In this document: positions 1-7,764 of the stretch, piece after piece
Position numbering within the stretch: position 1 is the stretch's first letter
Layout of the letters: every line of letters starts with the position of its first letter
Source of the DNA: Blattabacterium cuenoti
GTDB lineage: Bacteria; Bacteroidota; Bacteroidia; Flavobacteriales; Blattabacteriaceae
Reading direction: 5' to 3'
DNA: 64,000 nucleotides
Assembly: GCF_014252115.1 (NCBI RefSeq)
Contig: NZ_CP059211.1
Coordinates: 62,001-126,000 of the forward strand
Program-made: the position numbers and the translations under genes
Notes under the pieces: model-generated
The model's input: the letters and a program-made list of their open reading frames with translations, nothing else
The model's database searches: none
What the model was told of the DNA's origin: nothing

Positions 1-1
1 T

Positions 2-394
2 TCTTTTTTAGTAGAGGAAGAAAAAAAAAATGAAAAACTCCATCAAGAAAAAAATGAAAAAATTCAATTTTTACAAAAAAATTGGATAATTTTCATTCAA
101 AAATTTTATGAAAAAATAAATCCTGTTTATTTATATTTTTTAAAAAATGAAATACAATTTAAAATAGAAAAAAACAAAATTTTTTTCGTTATTCCATCTA
201 AACTAGGAAATCATAGTTTTTTCTTAATTCAAATTTTGAAATATTTTAAATATAAATTTAATAATCCACATTTAGAATTTGAAATAATAAAAAAAAATTC
301 AGATATAATAGAACAATACAATCTTTTATATCAAAAAAATAAATTAATAGAAACATTAATAGAACGGTTTAATTTAAAAATTTCCTCACTATGA
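2..394 (+). CDS. dnaX: DNA polymerase III subunit gamma/tau, C-terminal part (partial)
   Basis: An open frame runs from the window edge to a TGA at 392-394, about 130 codons. The translation has a Lys/Glu-rich linker, then a folded region with a tryptophan-led start (NWIIFIQKFYEK), the stretch FFVIPSKLG, and a final ETLIERFNLKI. I recognise this as the poorly conserved C-terminal domain of Bacteroidota DnaX, the clamp-loader subunit; the end motif resembling LxxxFNLxI is the best clue. The AAA+ part lies outside the window. The reading frame contains a 10-A tract at 21-30. The family call rests on recalled flavobacterial sequences and is moderately sure. Confidence 0.65.
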   Translation, partial: SFLVEEEKKNEKLHQEKNEKIQFLQKNWIIFIQKFYEKINPVYLYFLKNEIQFKIEKNKIFFVIPSKLGNHSFFLIQILKYFKYKFNNPHLEFEIIKKNSDIIEQYNLLYQKNKLIETLIERFNLKISSL

Positions 395-431
395 AATTGG
401 AATAAAAAATAATAAATAAAGGTATTTCATC

Positions 432-439
432 TATTTTTG
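432..439 (+). promoter_or_regulatory. Candidate -7 box (TATTTTTG) upstream of clpC
   Basis: The octamer matches the Bacteroidota sigma-factor -7 consensus TAnnTTTG and lies 42 bases before the clpC ATG. No TTG at the usual 17-23 base spacing is visible upstream. Such octamers occur by chance about once per kilobase per strand in DNA this AT-rich, so this is only a candidate. Confidence 0.25.
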
Positions 440-481
440 ATATTTTTATATGTATTTTCTTTTTTTTAATGGTTTTAACTT

Positions 482-2608
482 ATGATTTATCATTATCATT
501 ATTCGTCAAGCAATAAAAAAAAACTTTTTTTTTCTTCTGCTTATTCAGATGAAGATATCGAAAATGAAGGTTCTTCTTCTTACGGATCTGGAGGAAGTGG
601 AACAGGTTCTGGATATTATGGAGGTATAAAAAGTAAAACTCCGGTTTTGGATAATTTCGGAAGAGATCTAAATTCTGTAGCTATGGAAGGTAAACTAGAT
701 CCAGTAGTAGGTAGAGATAAAGAAGTTGAACGTGTATCTCAAATATTGAGTAGAAGAAAAAAAAATAACCCTCTTCTTATAGGAGAACCTGGTGTCGGAA
801 AATCTGCTATTGTTGAAGGATTAGCATTACGTATTGTACAAAAAAAAGTTTCTAGAGTATTATATAATAAAAGAGTCGTACTACTAGATTTAGCAAGTTT
901 AGTTGCTGGAACTAAGTATAGAGGTCAATTTGAGGAAAGAATGAAAGCTATTATAAATGAATCAGAAAAAAATTCAGGATTAATTCTTTTTATCGATGAG
1001 ATTCACACTCTGATTGGAGCAGGAGGAACTACAGGTTCACTAGATGCTTCAAACATATTCAAACCTGCATTAGCAAGAGGTGATATCCAATGTATTGGAG
1101 CTACTACATTAAATGAGTATAGACAATATATAGAAAAAGATGGTGCATTAGAAAGAAGATTTCAAAAAATTATTGTGCAACCCTCTTCTGAAAAGGAAAC
1201 TATAGAAATTTTAAAAAGAATAAAAGGAAAATATGAGAGTCATCATAATGTTATTTATACAGATGAAGCTATAAAATCTTGTGTATCTCTTACTGTAAAA
1301 TATATTGTAGATCGATTTTTACCAGATAAAGCGATTGATGCATTAGATGAATCCGGATCCCGTGTTCATATTAAAAATATAAAAGTTCCACAAGAAATAG
1401 TTCTTTTAGAAAAAGAATTAGAAAGTATTAGAAAAGAGAAATCTAAAGTTGTCAAGAGTCAGAAATATGAAGAAGCAGCACATTTACGTGATACAGAAAA
1501 ACGTATAGAAAAACGATTAATAGAAGCACAAAAAAATTGGGAGGAATCTTCTAAAAAAAATAAAGAAATTGTTTCCGAAGAAAATGTTGAAGAAGTGGTA
1601 TCTATGATGAGTGGAATTCCGGTAAATAAAATAGCTCAAGCTGAAATGAAAAAATTGAGCAAAATGATAGATACATTAAAAGAAAAGATAATCGGACAGG
1701 ATGAAGCTGTAGAAAAAATAGTAAAAGCAGTTCAAAGAAATAGAACTGGCTTAAAAGATCCTAATACTCCTATAGGTTCTTTTATTTTTTTAGGACAAAC
1801 AGGAGTAGGAAAAACTTTCCTAGCAAAAATTTTTGCTAAAGAATTATTTGATTCAGAAGAATCACTAGTTCGTATAGACATGAGTGAGTATATGGAAAAA
1901 TTTTCTGTATCTAGATTAATAGGAGCTCCTCCAGGTTATGTAGGTTATGAGGAGGGAGGACAATTAACGGAAATTATACGCCGTAGGCCTTATTCTGTTA
2001 TATTACTAGATGAAATAGAAAAAGCACATCATGATGTTTTTAATATTCTATTGCAAATATTAGATTATGGATGTGTTACAGATAGTATTGGAAGAAAAAT
2101 AAATTTTAAAAACACCGTAATAATTTTTACATCAAATACAGGAACACAACAATTAAAAGAATTTGGTAAAGGTATTGGATTTCAAACTAAAGCTAGAAAA
2201 TCAAGTAATTACATTAAAAATATATTAGAAAAATCTTTAAATCGAACCTTTTCTCCTGAATTCCTAAATAGAATAGATGATGTTATTATTTTTAATTCTC
2301 TTACAAAAGAAGATATATCGAAAATAACTTATATTGAATTAAAAAAAACAATTCTTCATGTATTCAACTTAGGTTATGAATTGGAACTACATCCTAAAGT
2401 AATATATTTTATTCAAAAAAAAGGATTCGATCAAAAATATGGAGCACGTCCTTTGAAAAGAGCAATGGAAAAATTTATAAAAAATCCTATATCAGAATAC
2501 ATAATTAGTGAAAAATTAAAAAAAGGAGATAAAATTTTATTGAGAATGAATAAAAATAATGATAATGTAGAAGTATCAATTCATAAAAAAAAAAATGAAA
2601 AGAAATGA
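482..2608 (+). CDS. clpC: ClpC-type AAA+ unfoldase lacking the N-domain
   Basis: This is a Hsp100/Clp ATPase that unfolds proteins for the ClpP protease. The 708 residues contain two AAA+ modules: Walker A GEPGVGKS at 101-108 with Walker B ending in IDEIH near 171-175, and Walker A GQTGVGKT at 438-445. Between them is a UVR-like segment (about 322-340) typical of ClpC. An IGF tripeptide at 565-567 is the ClpP-docking loop, so it should still work with ClpP. Flavobacterial ClpC is usually about 850 residues. Here the N-terminal Clp-N repeats are missing, and an in-frame TAA sits at 476-478 just before the ATG, so the domain is really absent. Residues 1-50 are a low-complexity Ser/Gly/Tyr-rich leader. 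The last codons run through an 11-A tract that overlaps the nth start. Confidence 0.93.
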   Translation: MIYHYHYSSSNKKKLFFSSAYSDEDIENEGSSSYGSGGSGTGSGYYGGIKSKTPVLDNFGRDLNSVAMEGKLDPVVGRDKEVERVSQILSRRKKNNPLLIGEPGVGKSAIVEGLALRIVQKKVSRVLYNKRVVLLDLASLVAGTKYRGQFEERMKAIINESEKNSGLILFIDEIHTLIGAGGTTGSLDASNIFKPALARGDIQCIGATTLNEYRQYIEKDGALERRFQKIIVQPSSEKETIEILKRIKGKYESHHNVIYTDEAIKSCVSLTVKYIVDRFLPDKAIDALDESGSRVHIKNIKVPQEIVLLEKELESIRKEKSKVVKSQKYEEAAHLRDTEKRIEKRLIEAQKNWEESSKKNKEIVSEENVEEVVSMMSGIPVNKIAQAEMKKLSKMIDTLKEKIIGQDEAVEKIVKAVQRNRTGLKDPNTPIGSFIFLGQTGVGKTFLAKIFAKELFDSEESLVRIDMSEYMEKFSVSRLIGAPPGYVGYEEGGQLTEIIRRRPYSVILLDEIEKAHHDVFNILLQILDYGCVTDSIGRKINFKNTVIIFTSNTGTQQLKEFGKGIGFQTKARKSSNYIKNILEKSLNRTFSPEFLNRIDDVIIFNSLTKEDISKITYIELKKTILHVFNLGYELELHPKVIYFIQKKGFDQKYGARPLKRAMEKFIKNPISEYIISEKLKKGDKILLRMNKNNDNVEVSIHKKKNEKK

Positions 2609-3245
2609 TTTTTTTTCAAGAAAAATAAAAATTATCGAAAAAACATTGGATTTATTATATCCTAATCCAAATAATACTCTTTACTATATCAACGAATACA
2701 CTCTACTAATATCCATAATATTAACCGCTAGAAGTAAAGAAAAAAAAGTAAATGAAATAACAAAAGTTTTATTTAGAAAAATACGTACTCCTATGGATAC
2801 AATTTATCTTTCCATTGAAAATATAAAAAATATAATAAAAAATATAGGACTTTATAATATAAAATCTAAAAATATTTATGACTTATCCGTTATTTTAATA
2901 AATAAATATCATGGAGTTATTCCTAAAGATATTTCTATTTTAGAATCTTTACCTGGAGTAGGACATAAAACAGCTTCTGTTTTTTTATCTCATGTATCTA
3001 ATAAATATGTATTTCCCGTGGATACACATATTCATAGGATGATGTTTCGTTGGAAATTGAGTAATGGAAAAAATGTGAAACAAACAGAACAAGATGCAAA
3101 ACGTCTTTTTAAAAAAAAAAACTGGAAGAAACTTCATTTTCAAATTATTTCTTATGCTAAAGAATATTCTCCATCCCAAAAATGGGATTTAAAAAAAGAT
3201 ATTATCTATCAAAAACTATTGTTCAATAATTTATTAAAAAGGTAA
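2595..3245 (+). CDS. nth: Endonuclease III, flavobacterial type without Fe-S cysteines
   Basis: This is a base-excision DNA glycosylase/AP lyase for oxidised pyrimidines. The helix-hairpin-helix LPGVGHKTA at 119-127 supplies the catalytic Lys125, and FPVDTHIHR supplies the catalytic Asp143. The C-terminus reads YAKEYSPSQKWDL and has none of the four cysteines of the E. coli-type [4Fe-4S] loop. As I recall it, free-living flavobacteria share this cysteine-free ending, so it is a lineage trait rather than decay. The 216 residues are a normal length. The ATG lies inside the clpC 3' end (14-base overlap), suggesting translational coupling. The frame contains an intact 11-A tract at 3111-3121. The 3' end overlaps the convergent DUF3127 gene by 12 bases. 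Confidence 0.92.
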   Translation: MKRNDFFSRKIKIIEKTLDLLYPNPNNTLYYINEYTLLISIILTARSKEKKVNEITKVLFRKIRTPMDTIYLSIENIKNIIKNIGLYNIKSKNIYDLSVILINKYHGVIPKDISILESLPGVGHKTASVFLSHVSNKYVFPVDTHIHRMMFRWKLSNGKNVKQTEQDAKRLFKKKNWKKLHFQIISYAKEYSPSQKWDLKKDIIYQKLLFNNLLKR

Positions 3246-3581
3246 ATCATCAAAATCATCAGACGATAAAGAACTAGGTGTAATTGGAGGTTTATTTGAA
3301 GTTTCTGTAGAATAATGTTCTATTTTCCATCCTTGAATGGAATTAAAATATCTAACAATACCTTCGGTATTTGTCCATTCTCTTCCTCGAATATTGATAA
3401 AAATTTTTATTTTATCTTTTGGCTTTATATTTTTCAATAAATCCACTTTATCTTGAATAAATTCAACTAATATATTTTGAGGATATGGTTCTTCAGTGGT
3501 AAGAACAATTTCTCTTTTTTGAAATCCACTATCAAATTTTTGAATATTAAATAGTTTTTTAACTATCCCTGTGATTTCCAT
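3234..3581 (-). CDS. DUF3127 OB-fold-like protein with SSB-like acidic tail
   Basis: This 115-residue protein matches the Bacteroidota DUF3127 family: an N-terminal EITGIVKKLF strand, REIVLTTEEPYPQNILVEF in the middle and GREWTN/YFNSIQGWKIE after it. It ends in SSDDFDDLPF, very like the acidic C-terminal tip that single-stranded DNA-binding protein uses to recruit repair and replication partners. The family is thought to be OB-fold and DNA related, but its function is not established. It is the last gene of a leftward cluster and overlaps the end of nth, a DNA repair gene. The start ATG is at 3579-3581. Confidence 0.85.
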   Translation of the reverse strand: MEITGIVKKLFNIQKFDSGFQKREIVLTTEEPYPQNILVEFIQDKVDLLKNIKPKDKIKIFINIRGREWTNTEGIVRYFNSIQGWKIEHYSTETSNKPPITPSSLSSDDFDDLPF

Positions 3582-3601
3582 GAAAATTAAAATTTATTTT
3601 T

Positions 3602-4534
3602 TTACTTTTTATTGTTATTCTTTTTTTTAAGAGTTTCTCCAATTTGATTAGAAATATTAAATGAAGTAATCATGTTATTTAACATTTCATTAGCTGATCC
3701 TGGTGAATTTGGTAATAAAATTAAATTAGTATTTCCACTTTCTCCCATAGATTGTAAAGTATCATAATGTTGGGTAACAACAATCAAAGCAGAAGCTTCT
3801 TGTGAATTAATTCCTACATTATTTAATACTTCTACTGATTCTAAAATTCCTCTAGCTATTTCTCTACGTTGATCTGCTGTTCCTTTTCCTTGTAACTTTT
3901 TACTTTCAGCTTCTGCTTTTGCTTTAGCTACAATTTTTATTCTATCAGCTTCTGCTTTATACTCTGCAGCAACTTTTTCCCTTTCAGCTGTATTAATACG
4001 ATTCATCGCTTGTTTTACTTGTTCATCTGGGTCCAGATCTGTAACTAATGCTTTAATTATGGAATATCCATAATCTAACATAGAACCTTCCAATTCTCCT
4101 TTAACAGCAATAGCAATATGGTCTTTCCGTTCAAAAACATCATCTAATCTCATTTTTGGTACTTCCGCTCTAACAACATCAAATATATAAGAAGTGATTT
4201 GAGCATGAGAATTATCTAATTTGTAGAAAGCTTCATAAACTTTATCTTCTATAACTTTGAATTGAACTGATACCTTTACTTTCACAAATACATTATCTTT
4301 TGTTTTTGTATCTACTAATACATCTAACTGTTGAATTTTTAATGTAAGTTTTCCTACAATATTATCTATAATAGGAAGCTTAAAATTCAATCCAGCATAA
4401 CAAACACTATGAAATTTACCCATTCTTTCAAGGATGGCTGTGGTCTCTTGATTTACTATAAAAACAAAGCTAGAAAAAAAAGAAAAAATTAAAAGTGCTA
4501 AAATTATATAAAATAGCAAACTGAAAATACTCAT
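3602..4534 (-). CDS. SPFH/band-7 (stomatin-like) membrane protein
   Basis: The protein has one N-terminal transmembrane helix (about residues 4-24) followed by an SPFH domain beginning FIVNQETTAILERMGKF, and a coiled-coil stretch rich in Ala, Glu and Lys (AEREKVAAEYKAEADRIK) that drives oligomerisation. It resembles paraslipin/QmcA, membrane scaffold proteins linked to membrane microdomains and protease regulation. I place the start at the ATG at 4532-4534 (310 residues); a TTG two codons upstream is also in frame. It lies 12 bases after the MIP18-like gene, in the same leftward cluster as two M16 peptidases. The exact role is unknown. Confidence 0.88.
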   Translation of the reverse strand: MSIFSLLFYIILALLIFSFFSSFVFIVNQETTAILERMGKFHSVCYAGLNFKLPIIDNIVGKLTLKIQQLDVLVDTKTKDNVFVKVKVSVQFKVIEDKVYEAFYKLDNSHAQITSYIFDVVRAEVPKMRLDDVFERKDHIAIAVKGELEGSMLDYGYSIIKALVTDLDPDEQVKQAMNRINTAEREKVAAEYKAEADRIKIVAKAKAEAESKKLQGKGTADQRREIARGILESVEVLNNVGINSQEASALIVVTQHYDTLQSMGESGNTNLILLPNSPGSANEMLNNMITSFNISNQIGETLKKKNNNKK

Positions 4535-4546
4535 ATTCAAAAAAAT

Positions 4547-4864
4547 TTATAATAAACCCAATTCTAAACGTGCTTCTTCACTCATAAATTCCTTACTCCA
4601 AGGTGGATCAAATGTCAAAATTACATTTACTTTTTCTATTTCTCTTATAGATTGTACTTTTTCTTTAACTAATAAAGGTAAACTTTCCGCTATTGGACAG
4701 TTAGGTGAAGTTAAAGTCATTACTATTTTTACTTGATTTTTTTTGAAAATTTTAATATCATAAATCAAACCCAATTCATAAATATCTACCGAAATTTCTG
4801 GGTCATATATATTTTTTAATATAGAAATAATATGATCCTCTAAAAGATTATATTTATTATTCAT
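4547..4864 (-). CDS. MIP18-family (DUF59) Fe-S assembly protein, SufT-like
   Basis: This 105-residue protein is a single MIP18/DUF59 domain: ILKNIYDPEISVDIYELGLIY at the N-terminal half (DPE and LGL signatures), then MTLTSPNCPIAESLP carrying the conserved cysteine, and a C-terminal FDPPWSKEFMSEEARLELG. Such proteins help deliver Fe-S clusters to client enzymes. In flavobacteria the gene usually accompanies suf genes; here none is adjacent. The start overlaps the 3' end of the upstream M16 gene by 8 bases, which suggests coupling. The window has several Fe-S clients (ActB, IlvD, MutY). Confidence 0.88.
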   Translation of the reverse strand: MNNKYNLLEDHIISILKNIYDPEISVDIYELGLIYDIKIFKKNQVKIVMTLTSPNCPIAESLPLLVKEKVQSIREIEKVNVILTFDPPWSKEFMSEEARLELGLL

Positions 4865-6323
4865 CTTTATTTATTAAGGATCCAAATTGGTCAAAATAAC
4901 GAATAGGATAACCTAATTTTTTTAGATTAGGCAATATGTCACTAGCTTTTCCAATAATTATAATCCTTCCATTTTTTGGAAAAAAAAATTTCCGGCATGA
5001 TTGATGAACATCACCTATCTTAACTGATTCGATTTTATTTAAATAATTTTTATAAAATCCGTCTGGAAGATTATTTTTCAATTCACATATAAAAAGATCA
5101 CTAATCCTATTGGGATCTTCAAAATCAAGAATGAACTGACCACTTATTTCTTTTTTCTTTATTTTCAATTCTTCCAAAGAAATTTTTTTTGCAGTAGTTA
5201 TTTCCTTAATTTCTTTTATAATATCTTTTATAGCTTTTTCTGTTACTTCATTTCTTACTTGGGTATAAACTGAAAAATAACCAATATTTTTATCTGATTT
5301 TAATATAGAATAAGCTCCATATGTATAAGCTTTTTTCTCTCTAAGATTTAAAAATAAACGACTTTGAGGTCCTCCTCCTAAAATACCGTTTGCTAATATA
5401 GAAGGAAAATATTCAGAATCATTTTTCCTCAAAGATACCGGTCCTCCAAAACAAATTGTAGATTGGCTTAAAGAAGGAACATCAACAATATCTATTTCTA
5501 TTTCGGATGTAATCATATATTCTTTAGTAACAAGATCATCTGTGTATGATTTTTTTTCCCATTTAGAAAAATAAATGTTACATAATTTTTCTGCTTCTTT
5601 TTGAGATATATCTCCAATAAAAGAAAGATAGGATATGTTGGGTACATAATACTTTTCGTACAGTTTTTTTATATCATGAAGAGTGATATTTTTAATCGTA
5701 TCATAAGTTTCATATTCTCCATAAGGATGACTTTTTCCGAAATATAAAATATTTCGGACTCTTTGTAAAATAGAATTTGGATCCTTTTCTGCAAGATTAA
5801 TATCTATAATTCTTTGTTTAATTATTTTATCTAATTCTTTAGAATTATCAAATTTACTATTCATTAAAATATCACTCATTATAGATACAGATTTACTTAA
5901 ATACTTTTTCATAGTAAAAATAGATACTTCAGAAAAAGAAGTATATAAACTACATCCCATATAATCAATAATCTCATCTAATTCTTCTTTAGTGCGATTT
6001 TTCGTACCGGAACGAAGCATCTGACCTAAAATTTTTTTTATTCCCGCCTTATCTTTCTCTAAAGACGGGTTACAATCTAATTCTAATCCAACTCTGACTA
6101 AAGGAAGTTTATGGTTTTCTACAATTATAACTTTTAAACCATTTTTCATTTGAAAAAATTTAGGTTTCTCTATATTTATTGTAGTTTTTCTTTTAAGAGA
6201 TATAGGTGGCTTATTTCGATTAAATGTATGAGCAAACATAATTGTTGTATGAAAAAAAATTATTAGAATAAAAACAAATCTTATAAAAAATTTATTTATT
6301 TGTGTTATTTTTATTTGGAACAT
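4857..6323 (-). CDS. M16-family peptidase homologue, zinc-site-less subunit
   Basis: This 488-residue protein has the M16 (insulinase/MPP) fold: an N-terminal domain starting FFQMKNGLKVIIVENHKLP and the C-terminal substrate-clamp domain. The HxxEH zinc motif is absent; the equivalent stretch reads GIKKILGQMLRSGTKN, so it should not cleave by itself. A hydrophobic N-terminal segment ending near IMFAHTF looks like a signal peptide, so it probably acts in the periplasm. It starts 32 bases inside the upstream gene, which encodes an M16 protein with an intact zinc site. That arrangement matches known M16B heterodimers with one catalytic and one non-catalytic subunit. The natural substrate is unknown. 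Confidence 0.88.
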   Translation of the reverse strand: MFQIKITQINKFFIRFVFILIIFFHTTIMFAHTFNRNKPPISLKRKTTINIEKPKFFQMKNGLKVIIVENHKLPLVRVGLELDCNPSLEKDKAGIKKILGQMLRSGTKNRTKEELDEIIDYMGCSLYTSFSEVSIFTMKKYLSKSVSIMSDILMNSKFDNSKELDKIIKQRIIDINLAEKDPNSILQRVRNILYFGKSHPYGEYETYDTIKNITLHDIKKLYEKYYVPNISYLSFIGDISQKEAEKLCNIYFSKWEKKSYTDDLVTKEYMITSEIEIDIVDVPSLSQSTICFGGPVSLRKNDSEYFPSILANGILGGGPQSRLFLNLREKKAYTYGAYSILKSDKNIGYFSVYTQVRNEVTEKAIKDIIKEIKEITTAKKISLEELKIKKKEISGQFILDFEDPNRISDLFICELKNNLPDGFYKNYLNKIESVKIGDVHQSCRKFFFPKNGRIIIIGKASDILPNLKKLGYPIRYFDQFGSLINKDE

Positions 6324-7653
6324 TATATAAACGAACTCTACTATTTTTATTTAAATATTTGTTAGCAATTTTTTTTATATCTTCTATAGATATTTTTTTA
6401 TATCTTTCTATATCAGTATTAATCAAATCTGCATTATGGTAATATAAATAATAATGAGATAAATTTTCTGTTATTCCACTCATAGAATAATTATCGGAAA
6501 TAAATTTTTTTTCGAAATAATTAATTTGTTTTTCCAATTCATATTTTGTAATTCCTTTTTCCTTTAAAAGATCTATTTCCTCATCAATTATTTTTGTCAA
6601 TTGATCTAATGTGATTCCAGGATTAATTAATCCATATATAATGAAAATACCATAGTCCTCCATTGTATCTAAAAATGAACCAGCATAGGAAGCCATTTGT
6701 TTTGTATTCACAATACTTTTCATAATACGAGAACTTTCTCCAGATGATAATACATGATCAATAATTTTTAATACATAAGAATCTTGGTTTGTTAAATTGG
6801 GAATTCTATATGATAAAAATACTCCAGGAACTTTAGTGTTTTTATCTACATAAGTGGAAAATATTTCTTTTTTTATCGGATCTTCTTCTATTTTTTTCAT
6901 TCTAAAATTCCTATTTCCTTTAGGAATAGATGCAAAATAATTTTTAATTAATTTTCTAGCTTCATTCATATCAAAATCACCTGATACAACTAAAACAGCA
7001 TTATTTGGAACATAATAAGTTTTATAAAATTCTTTGTAATCTTTTTCTGAAGCAGTATTTAAATCATTATCAAATCCAATAATTGGATATTTATATGGAT
7101 GTTTTTTAAACAATAAAGAAGGAATAATTTCTGATATAGCTTTTGTGTATGGTTGATTTTCTATACGCATTTTTTTTTCTTCTTTTACTACTTCTCTTTG
7201 TGTATTAATACTCGTCTTATCAACTTTAGCATGAAGCATTCTTTCCGATTCTAACCACAAAGCTAATGGAAGACGATCAGATGGTAATACTTCGTAATAA
7301 CAAGTCTCATCATAATTTGTATATGCATTGTTTTTTCCTCCATTAGAAGCTATATATTTAAAATATTCTCCCCTTTTTATATTTTTAGATCCTTCAAACA
7401 TAAGATGTTCGAAAAAATGAGCAAACCCTGATTTTCCAGGAGTTTCGTTTTTACTTCCTACATGATACAGTACGGAAATAGAAACCAAAGGGTTCGTGTG
7501 ATCTTGATGCAGAATAACATGTAAACCATTTGATAGTTTTTCTTCAAAAAATTTAATTTTATACGATTTTTTTAAATGATTAAAATCACTGGATTCTAAA
7601 TGATTAATTATCATAATTGCTAACATTAAGAAAAAAAAATAAAACCTATTCAT
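6292..7653 (-). CDS. M16-family zinc metallopeptidase, catalytic subunit
   Basis: This 453-residue protein carries the inverted zinc motif HFFEH at residues 79-83 within KSGFAHFFEHLMFEGSKN, with the distal glutamate expected near the conserved LWLESERM stretch. The N-terminus is hydrophobic (residues 4-17), which suggests export or anchoring. The middle and C-terminal parts have M16 repeats such as VPNNAVLVVSGDF. It heads a leftward cluster and overlaps the non-catalytic partner by 32 bases. A perfect TAnnTTTG box lies only 4 bases before the ATG, so translation may in fact begin at Met10 or Met14. Confidence 0.91.
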   Translation of the reverse strand: MNRFYFFFLMLAIMIINHLESSDFNHLKKSYKIKFFEEKLSNGLHVILHQDHTNPLVSISVLYHVGSKNETPGKSGFAHFFEHLMFEGSKNIKRGEYFKYIASNGGKNNAYTNYDETCYYEVLPSDRLPLALWLESERMLHAKVDKTSINTQREVVKEEKKMRIENQPYTKAISEIIPSLLFKKHPYKYPIIGFDNDLNTASEKDYKEFYKTYYVPNNAVLVVSGDFDMNEARKLIKNYFASIPKGNRNFRMKKIEEDPIKKEIFSTYVDKNTKVPGVFLSYRIPNLTNQDSYVLKIIDHVLSSGESSRIMKSIVNTKQMASYAGSFLDTMEDYGIFIIYGLINPGITLDQLTKIIDEEIDLLKEKGITKYELEKQINYFEKKFISDNYSMSGITENLSHYYLYYHNADLINTDIERYKKISIEDIKKIANKYLNKNSRVRLYNVPNKNNTNK

Positions 7654-7657
7654 GGAA

Positions 7658-7665
7658 CAAAGTTA
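7658..7665 (-). promoter_or_regulatory. Candidate -7 box (TAACTTTG) for the M16 cluster
   Basis: Read on the minus strand the octamer is TAACTTTG, a perfect match to TAnnTTTG, ending 4 bases before the annotated ATG. Transcripts would then start at or just inside the start codon, giving a very short or absent leader. No well-spaced TTG is seen upstream. Confidence 0.3.
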
Positions 7666-7720
7666 GAAGAAAAAAGAAATTTACGATTTTTTTTTTCCAA
7701 AAAATGGAATTTTTTTCTTT

Positions 7721-7728
7721 TATTTTTG
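7721..7728 (+). promoter_or_regulatory. Candidate -7 box (TATTTTTG) for the act operon
   Basis: The octamer TATTTTTG lies 36 bases before the actA ATG in the 111-base gap shared with the divergent M16 cluster. It matches the Bacteroidota -7 element, but no TTG is found at consensus spacing. This is the only visible promoter candidate for the whole act operon. Confidence 0.3.
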
Positions 7729-7764
7729 TCTATGTAAAAAATATTATGAATCTATTTTACGAGT

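Noticed and set aside
3150..3245. Loss of the Fe-S cysteines in Nth
   Set aside because: The REYSPxxxW-type ending is, as I recall, normal for flavobacterial Nth, so it is not symbiont decay.
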